Shown here piece by piece: positions 45,417 through 56,477 of a stretch of DNA of 64,000 nucleotides (position 1 is the stretch's first letter; every line of letters begins with the position of its first letter). The notes under the pieces were generated by a model, which was not told where the DNA came from, searched no databases, and saw nothing but the letters and a program-made list of their open reading frames with translations. A program made the translations under genes and the position numbers. This DNA comes from Gari tellinella (taxonomy: Eukaryota; Mollusca; Bivalvia; Cardiida; Psammobiidae): assembly GCA_922989275.2 (NCBI GenBank), contig OV277863.1, forward strand, positions 23,340,001 to 23,404,000. Reading direction: 5' to 3'.

Positions 45417-45504
45417 GTAGTTGTTAGTGATATACACACTGATAGAGGTATCAGTACCCGGATGTTAGAATACTTTCTTCCCCTTGAGCTTATCTAAGGC
45501 CTTT

Positions 45505-45734
45505 TAGAGTGTTTTCCCAATATTAGCTTTTACGATAAAACTTATGTCCATTGCAAACAGTTTGGAGCCAGATCAGACACCGACCGGCGTCTGATATGGC
45601 TCCAAACTGTTTGCCACTCAGATTAAATTTGACATTAATAACTGTCACCAAGTTGTAATTTTCTATATTTTATTGCACTGCGTTTGCGTTTCGTTTGCGT
45701 TTAAAGGGGAAAGAATGACGTATTCTCAACTGTA
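45505..45734. mobile_element. CAGTGGAG MITE (copy 8), diverged
   Basis: The left end has decayed; the right end reads TATTCTCAACTGTA. The core GGAGCCAGATCAGACACC..GGCGTCTGATATGGCTCC persists. Confidence 0.55.
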
Positions 45735-47062
45735 ACTCATTGTGACGTGTGTACACGTGGTATATCGTAACTTATCGTCGTTTGCAAACAATGTACGCTG
45801 TACATTTGAACAGTTTTCATGTCCTATGCACATAGTGTAAATCAGGAACAGAACCCTCTGACCAGGGTCTGCACTTTTTAACAATTTGCAGTATACGTAC
45901 AGAAAACACACTCTATTACAACCACAAAATTACTACCAGGTGCTTAATGCAGGTGGCTGATTTAAGCAATGTGACAGTAAAACAGAAAGCTCCTTTGTTT
46001 AATTGTCACATTGTTTTAAGCTGTCAATCCATTGACCCTCTTTTTACTGGTCCTAATGAAGAGATTCTACTGTATGGAAAACAACCCGTCAAAAAACTTT
46101 AACTTGGTAATTTGTGGCTAAAACACCAAAACATAATTATCGACAATTGAACATAAAAATATTTAATTAAGTTTCAATTTCACAGTTTTAATGTTTGACT
46201 TGAAATGAACCTCCATGCCAAATTGCAGCATCCTAGCACAAATATTAAACTTTAAAACAACTTGGCCAAAAACTTTTTACGGGTGATTCGTTGTAAAAAA
46301 AACGTAAGTCCAAAACATGTCAAAAATTGACAAACATTGAAATTATTTTTAAGTTTAAGTTTCATCTTCATAAATCAATTTTTGTTGCCAAATCAACCTC
46401 GATACACAATTTCAGCACCAAAGTACACGTATTAAAATTTAAAACAACCCGCCCAAAAAACTTAAACCTTGATTACGCTCACGACCACGCTCACTTGACT
46501 TAATTAGAAACCATGATTGTCCATTTGAAGTTACGGGGGAATAAGTTAATCAAACGACTGATCTATGTCGGTACAGTTTAAAATTTGTCGAACAGTCACG
46601 AGGTTTACATTTGTTCATTGTCCTTGGAGGAAGTATGATCGTGTCAATTTACAGCTGTTTACTTTATTTTGCTTCTATAGCAACAGTTTTAGCCATCATG
46701 AGTTGTTTTCAAATGTTTATTAATAGAGAATGACTTCATGTATTCCCAGGTGACATCTACTACATCATTTGTAATACATGCGAGTAGTTGTACACAACCC
46801 TCTCAGTTTCAGTTTCAGTCTCAGTTTATTTCTCTCTCGATAACTATTAAATATTCCTCCCTGAAAATTCTAGTTTTCAATTTCGTTTAGACCAATTTTT
46901 ACTATTTAGGGTCGTTGTCAATATATTGTAATATGACAAAAAATACAGGCCCTGCCTGACCAACGGGGCCCTACAGGAGCCCTCCGATAGCTATACAGTG
47001 TTCAAAAAGTTGAATTGGTCAAGTGGACTCTTCACTTGGCACTAGTGGTCAATCAGTAAACC
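45735..47062. other. Upstream flank of the tetraspanin gene
   Basis: It holds hairpins at 45840-45885 and 45950-46015 and a LINE 3' end (minus strand AATAAACTGAG with GAAACT repeats) at 46799-46930. 46020-46560 and 46560-46780 show nothing I can name. A promoter is expected here or in a 5' UTR intron but no motif decides it. Confidence 0.4.
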
Positions 47063-47128
47063 CATTTAGCCCTTTCACTATTAATGATGTCATAAAGCGC
47101 GTTTGCAAACTGTTTGGTCCTGATCAGA

Positions 47129-47418
47129 TGATGAATAGGGGGCACTTCACAACCACATTACGTAATCAGAGACATACTGAATTACACAGAAAATAGGGTT
47201 AAACCTGTGTAAATGGTGTGACGTAATGAGTCATTTTACACACAAAACAAGTATTATTTTGTGTAATACACAAAAAGTAGGTCTATTTCTGTGTAATACA
47301 CAAGAAAAAGGGGTAATGTTGTGTAAGTACACAAGAAAAGGAGCAAAACTTGTGTAACACAAAAAACTGAGTAAAGTCTGTGTCATTACACAAGAATCTG
47401 TAAACAAACTGTGTATTT
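47129..47418 (+). repeat. Polinton left TIR
   Basis: 290 bp beginning TGATGAATAGGGGGCACTTC. It contains repeated TGTGTAATACACA and CTTGTGTA-type strings, which make it rich in short palindromes. I compared all 290 positions with the right TIR and found no difference. Confidence 0.95.
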
Positions 47419-47460
47419 CAGTTTTGGTATATACTAGTAAGCTAACATCTCTGTCATGCG

Positions 47461-47532
47461 GTGAAATCATTCCGATCGACAGTTTCAGATATATCAGATA
47501 AAAACAGAGAGCCACCCATTCACCACATTAAG
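47461..47532 (+). other. Candidate 5' exon of the plus-strand (PolB) transcript
   Basis: Just inside the left TIR a good donor (TTAAG-GTAAGT at 47533) follows an open stretch lacking an ATG start. It could be the non-coding first exon joined to the PolB exon at 52492; no intermediate exon was found. Confidence 0.35.
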
Positions 47533-47539
47533 GTAAGTT

Positions 47540-50500
47540 TGAGTTTATTTTTCAACAATAGGAGTGTGGTCACTCAATCTTGTCATTACCCTGAACCATT
47601 ACAAATATATACAACTCTTAATATAATAGTGCCTTTCATATTGCCGCCTGGTGGGACTGTTCGTGTGCTGATTAGATTAATTGGCTAGTCAAGCGGACAT
47701 GGTAGCTCGACAAGGCAGTAATTTATTTTCAAACAGGCAAGTTGTTAACTTGTGACCCGTTAAAACTGACCAGACTGATAAGATGATGTCTGCTGTAGTA
47801 AGACTGTATAAAATTTACTTTGATATATTTACAAGTATCAGAGATAACTTGTACCAATAATAATGAATAATGCTGAAAAGGTAACGCGATCCTTTTCATC
47901 CTAGGTGTAACATGACTAGCCTTTTGCAAATAGATTGCATCCAGATCAAACCTAGTATAAAGCAGTATCTGGTCTGATTCCAAACTGTTTAGCTCTTATA
48001 TTCTTCTTGTTTTAGGTTTAAAAAAACCCATAAAAACTGCTTGGTTTGTTTTTGTTTGTTGGGCAGACTATATTTGAAGCAGACTGCAATTTAGCATGGT
48101 AAGGTCAAACATTGTTGTTTGACTCATTAGTAACAAACAGTGCAGACAATGAGCAAATTGCTTTATAAGTTATCTGAACAGAGTCAGCACTGTTTTTCTA
48201 TACCCCAAATGCTTTTATTCAAAGGTACTTTTTAAAAAAAATTGAGATGTAACCATTTCTCTTGTAGTGGTTATCAAAATTTGTGATAATTGTTTAATTT
48301 TGTTACAGACAGAAGGTATCTGAAGATGTATGTGTAATTGTGTCTATCAAAGGCGTCACTAAGTTGAGCTAAGGTTAAAACGTCTTGACATTCAAGATCT
48401 TAACCCTTTCACTGACATAACCTAGTTCAATGGTGATTTTCAAACAGACTGGGTTCTGATCAGAATTCGAGTAACACTGCGTCTGCATCCAAACTGTTTG
48501 ACACTCATTGCCATATAACTTGTGTCAATTGTAACTAAATTTGATTTTTAAGAGATAAAAGCAGATGACAATTTTTAAAGGATATAACTTCATGAAAGTA
48601 AAGAGGTAATGATTGAGTGCGAATGAATTGAATTGAGTAATGAATGACTAAGTGTGTTGCCTCCCAAGCTTTGCTAGTTAATAAAGTGATGTCTGCTCAA
48701 TTTATCAGCATCTGATTTTAAGAAATTTCAGTTTTGATTTAAGTGAATGTCAGTTTAAAAAAATCAAATGTTGGTGTACCCCCTAAGATTTAATAACTTT
48801 TTTAAATAACATTTATTAATTTTGATTGATCAAAAACACTATATGACATCATGAGGAAGATTCAATGTATTGCTGATAGTAATATCTAGGTACCAAAAAT
48901 GTTCATTATAGAGATATTGTAATGAAAGGTTGACCATATGGTGTGCGTATATTTCATCTCTGTCGACATTTAATTACATCTACGTTTGGCTAATTGACAG
49001 GGGTGAAAATAAACACAACATATAATTTAACAAAGCAATTACTGTACTATCTAGAGATGACAGCCTGAACAAGAGATAACATACCTTTAGCTAGCAGTGT
49101 TTGCTCCTGCATACTCATCGTGTAAAACAGTATTTTAACATCGCATACATTTGATTTCATAATATAAATATACACTGCCTACGAATACGTTCATTTAACC
49201 TCAGAAATGTGAAATTCAACCTCCAGTTCTTTTTCTACATATTTCGGCACTGATCAGGAGCATACCCTTTAGACGACCACATAGTTAAGCTATTACCCTA
49301 TATCAGTCTCCTGTCCAATACATTGTAAGCCCCATCATCACAACTGTAATTACGTGTGTCCTGTTTCAAACAGCATTAAATATTGCCATTAGATACACGT
49401 CAAAGTGATAGAAGTGATAACTGATTAGAACCAATTAGAGTGCCACCTGGTCTGCTTTGATATATTGTTTTGTGGGTAAATATCTGAACATGTGAACCAA
49501 TTCTTACAGCTGTGTGAAAACACTAGTCTCTTGATTTCATCACTTTTTGTAAAAATCTATTAAACGGTTTCCGCTTCTTTTTACCTTTTGCTGTAATCAA
49601 TCTTTATTAAGAATATATAGCAAACTCGTTTAACTATATGCAAACATATTTACACTGAAACTTCTCTATATGGATAAGACAAAATTGGATAAGACGGATT
49701 AATGTTCAAGGTCCCTAGGATTTCGTTTTAAATGAGCTTTACTGTATATTTTCCATTTAACCCTTATTACACCAAACATGATGTCTGCTCCTCATGTTTC
49801 GTGTACTTAATTTCTTTCATCAACTATGGTTGAGACATCGATGTGTCAAAAATGATTAACATGCTTTACCATTCAGTGAAATATAATATCAGACATTGCT
49901 TTTTCGATAGCTATTTGTATACATTAATCACCAAAGTACTCGCAGTACTGTTGTGATGATACGGTATATTTAGTAACTTGGCTACTCAGCGTTAGGAACG
50001 TGTTCACTAGCAATAATGATGGAAACAGTATTTACAGATACAGTAAGAAAATCCTAATAAGGTTGTAGATTCTCTCCAGAGTTTATAGCACACATCATTT
50101 AACATATTTGCATTTCAAAGATGCAAGTCGGTTAAATTTACTATTTGGAATTAATAGCATAAGATCGAATGCATTTTACACCATAGCAAGCATAATCATA
50201 TCATATAGTAAATATATACTGTGCTTCCTCTCTACAACAACATCCATTGGGAGACAATTATTGTGTGTGTTGTTCGGAGGGAGTTTATAGAGAGGGGGGA
50301 AGTAATACCCTAAGAGATCTGCGTTAGACTTAGCTTACATTTGCAAACTGTTTGTCACTCGTCTGTATGTTTTTTCTGTTAAAAATAACCAATACCTAAT
50401 TTGGAGAAAAACAGCAGACGATAATTTCAAGCAGACGATATTGCAGTCGAGATAGCGTTAGATACAATTGCCTTGTTTGGGGAACACCCGCAAGTAGTGT

Positions 50501-50741
50501 TGTAAGGAGGGACTCGTTGTTCGGAGAATGTTGTAAGGAGGGAGTACTGTATGCGTTTACCTTGGTTTCTGTGTTGATATTAAAATGTAATGAATCAAGT
50601 TTTCATAATACCATGTATACCGAGTTTTAAATAGATGGTCAATGTAAATAGGAATAAATACGAAAAAGACTCAAGCAGGAAACGTAACACAAACAATACA
50701 CCCACCTCTCAAGCAGAACACACACACACATAGTCATACCA

Positions 50742-50778
<37 letters not shown>

Positions 50779-51160
50779 CACACACGCACGCACGCACGCA
50801 CTCACTCAATACCATTGACTTATTCCAAGTCATATAGTCTCAACCTTTTCAACTTATTTAACATTTTAATTTGAGTGGCAAACAGTTTGCCCGGTGTCTG
50901 ATCTGGTTCCATACTGTTTGTAGTGAACATAAAGACTGTAATAGCATAAAGCCATTTTTTTTAGAAAGAATAACTTCCTTTTAATGTGTCAGATTTACTC
51001 TATAAAATAGAGAATACGATATTATTTCCTATTTAAATGCAGCCGAAACGCAAACGCTAAAAATAACATGTAGAAAATTGCATTTTTGTTTAGAAATTCT
51101 TATCAATTTCCATGCTGGCCAACACTCCAGCTGTTCAAGGTAGAGACCCGGACCTGCCCC
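47540..51160. other. Non-coding region where the PolB N-terminus is expected
   Basis: It holds palindrome relics at 47925-47995, 48400-48610 and 50880-50920, a CTCTACAACAACATCC-type element at 50228-50550 and a CA microsatellite at 50719-50800. No exonuclease or polymerase motif was seen in any frame open for 60 codons or more. Confidence 0.6.
50719..50800 (+). repeat. CA microsatellite
   Basis: ACACAC runs with a terminal GCACGCACGCAC part, within the Polinton. Confidence 0.9.
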
Positions 51161-51299
51161 GCATGTGCCGGTAAAGCTTCGGCATTCCACGGCAATGCCC
51201 CGGATAAGCCGGTTCTGGTTATCTGTCCCGGTGACTCCCGGTTGTATTAAACATTGTAAAGCACCCAGGACTGTTTGCCGGTGCGAATCAGATAAAAAA

Positions 51300-51525
51300 A
51301 AGGTTCATCCCGGATCCTCCCGGTCGCCTCCCGGTGCCGCAACGGTTGGACTCCCGGTCGCCTCCCGGTGCCGCAACGGTTGGACTCCCGGTCGCCTCCC
51401 GGTGCCACAACGGTTGGACTCCCGGTGACTGCCGGTCCGCTCAACCACGGTGCCGCAAAGGTTGGACTCCCGGTGATTGCCGGTCCGCTCAACCACGGTG
51501 TCGCAACGGTTGGACTCCCAAATAA
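51300..51525 (+). repeat. GC-rich 34-bp minisatellite
   Basis: GGTTGGACTCCCGGTCGCCT CCCGGTGCCGCAAC is repeated about four times, then a longer variant (with GACTGCCGGTCCGCTCAACC) twice. It is sharply GC-rich against AT-rich surroundings. Open frames here are repeat artefacts. Confidence 0.85.
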
Positions 51526-52440
51526 TTTGTTTTCATTAGTTGTTTTTTCGTACAGTTCAAGAATAAATAATTTAAAACAAACTGTTAATCCAAAAACATG
51601 ATTGGTGTATTGTTTTATGTATAATTTATATCAAACGTTTTACAAACAAATAATTTGTTTTCATTAGTGTTTTTTTTTTTCGTACAGTTCAAGAATAAAT
51701 AATTTAAACAAACTGTTAATTCAAAAACATGATTGGAGTATTGTTTTATGTATAATTTATATCAAACGTTTTACAAACAAACAATTTGTTTTCAGTAGTG
51801 TTTTTGTTTCGTACAGTTCAAGAATAAATAATTTAAACAAACTGTTAATCCAAAAATATGATTGGAGTATTGTTTTATGTATAATTTATATCAAACGTTT
51901 TACAAACACATGATTTGTTTTCAGTAGTATTTTTTTGTTCGAACAGTTCAAGAATAAATAATTTAAACAAACTGTTAATCCAAAAACATGATAGGTGTAT
52001 TGTTTCATGTATAATTTATATCAAACGTTTTACAAACACATAATTTGTTTTCATTAGTGGTTTTTGTTTCGTACAGTTCAAGAATAAATAATTTAAACAA
52101 ACTGTTAATTCAAAAATATGATTGGAGTATTGTTTTATGTATAATTTATATCAAACGTTTTACAAACAAATGTTTTGTTTTCAGTAGTGGTTTGTTTTTC
52201 GTACAGTTCAAGAATAAATAATTTAAACAAACTGTTAATCCAAAAAAAACATGATTGGTGTATTGTTTTATGTATAATTTATATCAAACGTTTTACAAAC
52301 AAACAATTAGTTTTCAGTAGTGGTTTTTTCCCGTACAGTTTAAGAATAAATAGTTTAAACAAACTGTTAATTCAAAAATATGATTGGAGTATTGTTTTAT
52401 GTATAATTTATATCAAACATTTTACAAACAAATAAATGAC
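51526..52440 (+). repeat. 128-bp tandem repeat, seven copies
   Basis: Each unit has AATTTGTTTTCA, CGTACAGTTCAAGAATAAAT, AAACAAACTGTTAAT and ATATCAAACGTTTTACAAAC. It ends 50 bp before the PolB exon acceptor and so is part of its intron if the transcript starts near the left TIR. Confidence 0.88.
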
Positions 52441-52491
52441 TTGTATGTATTCATGCAGTAAAGGATTATACAATATCTAATTTATTTTCAG

Positions 52492-53182
52492 CTTTTGGAG
52501 AAAGTTTGGACAACGGGCGAATTTGTGCCAAACAAAGTACATTCATCAATCAGAGGCAGATGAGTTCTTCAAACTTTTGACAGACACTACAAAACAAGTC
52601 AAGAATTTCCAAATCATAACAGATGATATCATGCACTTGGAATGGGAACATAACACAGGGTTTGTTCCAGATGATTCAAAAACTAACATTTTTCTAGCAT
52701 CCTTTACTACTACTTATGCCAGATTACGTCTTTATGATATGCTAGAAAAAATTGGCGACAGAGTGCTTTACATGGATACAGATAGTTGTATATATGTGTC
52801 AAAACCCAGGTGTTATGAGCCAGAGTTAGGTGATTATTTAGGACAACTAACAAATGAATTGAAACAAGGTGAATATATAACTCAATTTGTGACAGCAGGT
52901 GCCAAGAACTACGCTTATTTGACCAATACAGACAGACATCTGTGTAAAGTACGCGGCTTTACTTTAAACTATGCTAACAGCCAACTGATTAACTTTCAAG
53001 TGGTCAAAGATCTAGTGACGACCAATCACAACCACAGTGTGATGACTAGAAATAATTCTAAAATATGCAGGGACAAACGGAAAAGAAAACTATACAACAG
53101 AACTGAACACAAAACCTACAGAATGGTGTTCACTAAAAGAGTGATACAACATGATTTGACAACACTCCCGTATGGTTATTAA
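52492..53182 (+). CDS. Protein-primed DNA polymerase B, C-terminal exon only
   Basis: Polinton PolB copies the element from a protein primer. This exon follows a TTTATTTTCAG acceptor. It opens at the motif B end (SFWRKFGQRANL, with R where Polinton enzymes usually have G) and carries catalytic motif C, LYMDTDSCIY, near residue 90. It continues with the thumb (KVRGFTLNYAN) and ends at the family's normal C-terminus LPYGY. It is about 230 residues against more than 1000 for the full enzyme. Terminal protein, exonuclease and polymerase motif A are missing from the 5-kb region upstream, so this cannot be an active polymerase on its own. There are no stops inside the exon. Confidence 0.88.
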
Positions 53183-53189
53183 CCTTGCA

Positions 53190-54090
53190 AAGGCCTTACA
53201 AACCTTAGTTGCATATTTTTTTAAATCTATGTAGATGTCTAAAATATACCCTCAGTTTGTAAAATATCATTGTATGTTATCAAACAGTATAAGGGTGTAT
53301 ATATACAAATGTAATAGTTGCTACAAGGATCATGTCAGGTCTTTACAGGGTTAATCAGGTGTTAAATGTCAGATGTGTATCACAGTCTTCATATCCTGGT
53401 CTGGTAATAGATGTCTTTTTTTAATAACATCCTTTTGTCAAACACAAGTTAACCTTTTACTCCATAGATACTCATTATTTTACTTCATTTAATTTATTCC
53501 ATCACTGAAGAAAATAGTTTATACAGGCATATAACCAAGAGAATGTTTTGGATAGGGTAGTAGATTGTGACTTAAAGCAAATTGAGTATAAAGCAGCTTT
53601 ACTTTCAACTTGCTTATAGTGCTCAGTATCCTCCAAAACTAAACGATAAACACAGTCTATGGAGTAAATGGTAAAACCAATATAGATAAGAGTTTACATA
53701 GTGCTGTACAATACTATTCTTATGCAATTCAAATTAACTCTTTCACTACCAAATTTAAAGAGTGTATTTTTGCTCTATAACTGTCACCTTGTTTTCAATG
53801 TCAAACGTTCAGGCATTGTGATTGAGTATATGTATTCATAGGAGTGATATAAAGTTTGGATCCTGGTGGAAGTTGGCTTAAGGTTGAGTCTCATCTGGAT
53901 CGAAACCTTTTGCTCAACAGATTTATTTGTGTTAAGGAGTGAAAAGGGTTAATATGAGACATAGTTAATTCTTAAGCGTTTGTATGCTGAACATTAATAA
54001 TGAATAAAAACAAAGTGAAAAGAGATATTTACAATGTTTTATTTTACAATATGTACAAAAACAACAATAACAGAAAAACAATAAAAAAAG
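53190..54090. other. Polinton convergent intergenic region with MITEs
   Basis: Between the convergent plus- and minus-strand genes. 53449-53674 is an AAAGCAGG-core MITE and 53850-53915 an AAACAGTT-type relic. A minus-strand AATAAA near 54035 may end the leftward transcripts. Confidence 0.5.
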
Positions 54091-54094
54091 AAAA

Positions 54095-54721
54095 TTAATA
54101 TTTGAGCCATTGTATTTTGTGTTTTGTTTTTTTCTCCTTCTCTCCTGGAAGCCCCTGCGATGCTATTCCTCTGATGAACATATGTTGCCCGCCAGTCAAA
54201 TATTTAGGGGTTGATTTAAGGTTAGGGTTCCCAGGTAATGTCTGGATTTGCTCTGCTGGTGATCGTCTATTTGCTATTAAACTGGATGGTATGTGTATCT
54301 CTCTCGTAGCATCATAAAACTGTCGGTAGCCTTCCGGTGCAAATTTGCTCAAAGGTGATACGGCGTGTTTAATTAAGTCAATAATGTGAGAATTTGGGAG
54401 AAGTGTTCCTTTATAGATAAGATTACCCTTGTCATTCCATGAGATAATGGGTTTATGCCCAGTTAAGAGTTTATATAATCCAACTGCTCTTTTGTAGTTT
54501 TGTTTAGGCACACTATATTCAAGCATGGATAGCATCAGGTCGACATTGTCTGCTGCATGGGATGTCTGTTGAGGCAGATCATAGTCAAGTGGTTGTTGTT
54601 GTTGTTCTAATTGGTCTGTCTGTGTTTGTGACTGTCCACTGTCTGCACATTCTTTAGGTAATCCAGTAGAGACCAATTGATCATAACGTCTTTTGGGTAT
54701 AAGAATTAATTCTCTACTCAT
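54095..54721 (-). CDS. Conserved Polinton protein, unknown function, 208 aa
   Basis: The start MSRELILIPKRRY and the C-terminal half match a protein type that recurs in animal Polintons. Features are a Q-rich linker (33-44), a helix with YKRAVGLYKLL near 80, the hallmark ISWNDKGNLIYKG near 95-107, NSHIIDLIKHAV, then IPSSLI and a basic tail. It is the last gene of the leftward group; its ATG starts two bases after the stop of the preceding gene (TGA-AT-ATG). It is probably a virion or assembly factor. That is inference from context; no enzyme motif is visible. Confidence 0.75.
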   Translation of the reverse strand: MSRELILIPKRRYDQLVSTGLPKECADSGQSQTQTDQLEQQQQPLDYDLPQQTSHAADNVDLMLSMLEYSVPKQNYKRAVGLYKLLTGHKPIISWNDKGNLIYKGTLLPNSHIIDLIKHAVSPLSKFAPEGYRQFYDATREIHIPSSLIANRRSPAEQIQTLPGNPNLKSTPKYLTGGQHMFIRGIASQGLPGEKEKKTKHKIQWLKY

Positions 54722-54723
54722 AT

Positions 54724-55068
54724 TCAGAAGATTGGAATAATATGTTTTAACAATAAAACCAGGGCTTGTCTGTGTTGCACAAGTTTCAAGCGTTTTTGTT
54801 TGATACTGTTACGACGGCTGGACATGAATTGAATGAATGGTTCATGTGGTGCCAAACTCTTTATACTTTGATCAGACAAGGGTAATTTATCATGTAGAAA
54901 GTTAAGACACAGTGTGCACAAAATTATAATTTGTCTGTGACTACTGGATTCAATAATAATTTCATACTGTTTTTTATCACAATATACCAAAAACTGTAAA
55001 TAAGGCAAATTTTCCTTTAACACTTTATCCATGATATATGTACCAGTAACAATGAATAAATGACTCAT
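54724..55068 (-). CDS. Small helical basic Polinton protein, 114 aa
   Basis: It begins at an ATG 20 bp after the ATPase stop. It has an LPYLQFLVYCDKKQYEIIIE region, ILCTLCLNFLHDKLPLS (a conserved pattern NvLxGxxPLs in such proteins), then SRRNSIKQKRLKLV and a leucine-rich end. This order (small protein, then the 208-residue protein) is typical of animal Polintons. The function is unknown; the basic C-terminus would allow nucleic-acid or capsid contact. Confidence 0.7.
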   Translation of the reverse strand: MSHLFIVTGTYIMDKVLKENLPYLQFLVYCDKKQYEIIIESSSHRQIIILCTLCLNFLHDKLPLSDQSIKSLAPHEPFIQFMSSRRNSIKQKRLKLVQHRQALVLLLKHIIPIF

Positions 55069-55088
55069 TCATGCATTTGCAAGTCTAT

Positions 55089-55775
55089 TTATTTACTACC
55101 AACAGGTAAAAATACTCGCATAGTTTCCCCAGGAAAAATATCAGTTCTTAGCCTATATTGAGAATTTGTATGTGGTGAAATGTCAATGAGTACATACCCG
55201 TAGGGGTTAGAAGTGCATTTTTCATACACACTTTTGAAATAATTTACATTTCCAAAAAACACTTGTGATCCAAAGGTAATTATTTGACGCATATCGCGCA
55301 TATTATTAAATAAAATGTAATAATGTACTTGCAGACTTAAGGTTTTGGAGTATTTTCCTGGAGGATAAAGAGACTGTGCAAGATAAATGATAGATAAAGA
55401 TCTATGATGTGATAACACAGAAAATAAATGAACTGCTTCTTGTGATTGAGATAAGGGCATCATTAAGTCATCACAAATTAGTAATGTATGGTCGCTGCCT
55501 TCTGTCCATTCTTCAATAAGTTCACGAGTGGGCAATCCTTGAAAAAATATAATGCCTGTCACAATTTGCTTAATCTTATCAAATGTTTTCTGGTATTCAC
55601 TGTAGCAGTATATTATTTTCTTAGGAGGTATAGAAAACATACCAGCTGCATTTTCTAATATTCGTTTAGTGAAGGTAGTTTTGCCAGATTGACTGGGACC
55701 ACTACAAAGAATCACAGAAGGGCTTGAAAACTTCAACACACTTTCATGTTTCCACCAACATGTGGTATCCTCCAT
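55089..55775 (-). CDS. Genome-packaging ATPase (FtsK/HerA type)
   Basis: It pumps the element's DNA into capsids in the virus-like stage. 228 residues. The Walker A motif is GPSQSGKTT at 26-34 and the Walker B motif LLICDD at 98-103, followed by an LSHHRSLSIIYLAQSLYPP segment that holds the sensor region. The length matches Polinton and adintovirus-like ATPases. It is separated from the protease gene by about 230 bp of AT-rich DNA, so this group of three genes probably has its own promoter. The ATG at 55775 is the only early start. Confidence 0.92.
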   Translation of the reverse strand: MEDTTCWWKHESVLKFSSPSVILCSGPSQSGKTTFTKRILENAAGMFSIPPKKIIYCYSEYQKTFDKIKQIVTGIIFFQGLPTRELIEEWTEGSDHTLLICDDLMMPLSQSQEAVHLFSVLSHHRSLSIIYLAQSLYPPGKYSKTLSLQVHYYILFNNMRDMRQIITFGSQVFFGNVNYFKSVYEKCTSNPYGYVLIDISPHTNSQYRLRTDIFPGETMRVFLPVGSK

Positions 55776-56006
55776 TTTGTATTTTAGTTAAAATAAACTT
55801 GCAAAATTAAAGTGAACAGTACAAGAGTTTTAAGACAATTAAACTGTATGTATTTGTACATGTAATTTATAGGTATGAGACTTATTAAGACACAAAGTAG
55901 ATGTAAACAGATATACACATACATTTATAGATATAACACACATAGGAATTAAACCTAAAAGCAAGAATAACATATTTAGTATCACTTTATTTACAAAATA
56001 TACAAT
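55776..56006. promoter_or_regulatory. Likely promoter/3' end gap between the two gene groups
   Basis: It is the only gap above 20 bp in the capsid-packaging block. It is AT-rich, with TATAAAC-like and AATAAA-like strings on the minus strand near 55860-55990. The role is inferred from position. Confidence 0.35.
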
Positions 56007-56477
56007 TTACAATATACAATTGGAAAATTGTTGAATTACAAAACCATACACATGATCATCATTCCATTGTTTATTGGATGTAAAATAGGATTGAATTTCG
56101 GACATAGTATACTTGAACAGTTTCATAATTAAAAAATAGATGACATAATATCCACACACTTGGGAATAAGAAGATTGCAATTTGGTTGTATTATATTTTA
56201 CATCAGCAGCATTGTCATGTATAAACTTGTCAAACTGTGTATTGTACATCTTGGGTGATTTTCCAAAGCTGTCATAAAATTCTGCATAGGAAGCAGTTTC
56301 AAAACAAAATAAAACCCAATGTATCCCTTCACCAGTAGCTACATCTGTATTTACAATAAAAGCACTGGGATACTTGGTCACAGTTTTGGGTAAAGTGTCT
56401 CTGGTGTAAATTCCTTGCACCATATCTTTCAATATGGGTACCCTATTAATCACACATAACAGCTGTTCAGTGTTCAT
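56007..56477 (-). CDS. Adenain-like cysteine protease
   Basis: It cleaves capsid precursors during maturation. 156 residues. Catalytic residues are visible in family order: His53 (GIHWVLF), Asp69 (YDSFGKSP), Gln101 (KLQSS) and Cys108 (SQVCGYYVIYFL). The order and spacing match adenovirus protease and Polinton PRO. Its ATG overlaps the stop of the major capsid gene as ATGA. Confidence 0.93.
   Translation of the reverse strand: MNTEQLLCVINRVPILKDMVQGIYTRDTLPKTVTKYPSAFIVNTDVATGEGIHWVLFCFETASYAEFYDSFGKSPKMYNTQFDKFIHDNAADVKYNTTKLQSSYSQVCGYYVIYFLIMKLFKYTMSEIQSYFTSNKQWNDDHVYGFVIQQFSNCIL

Noticed and set aside
47461..47688. 75-codon frame just inside the left TIR as a protein gene
   Set aside because: No ATG start and the frame crosses a strong splice donor; kept only as a possible 5' exon.
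50639..50833. Val/Cys-rich frame
   Set aside because: Translation of the CA microsatellite.
51165..51601. Overlapping proline/glycine-rich frames on both strands
   Set aside because: Produced by the 34-bp GC-rich minisatellite.
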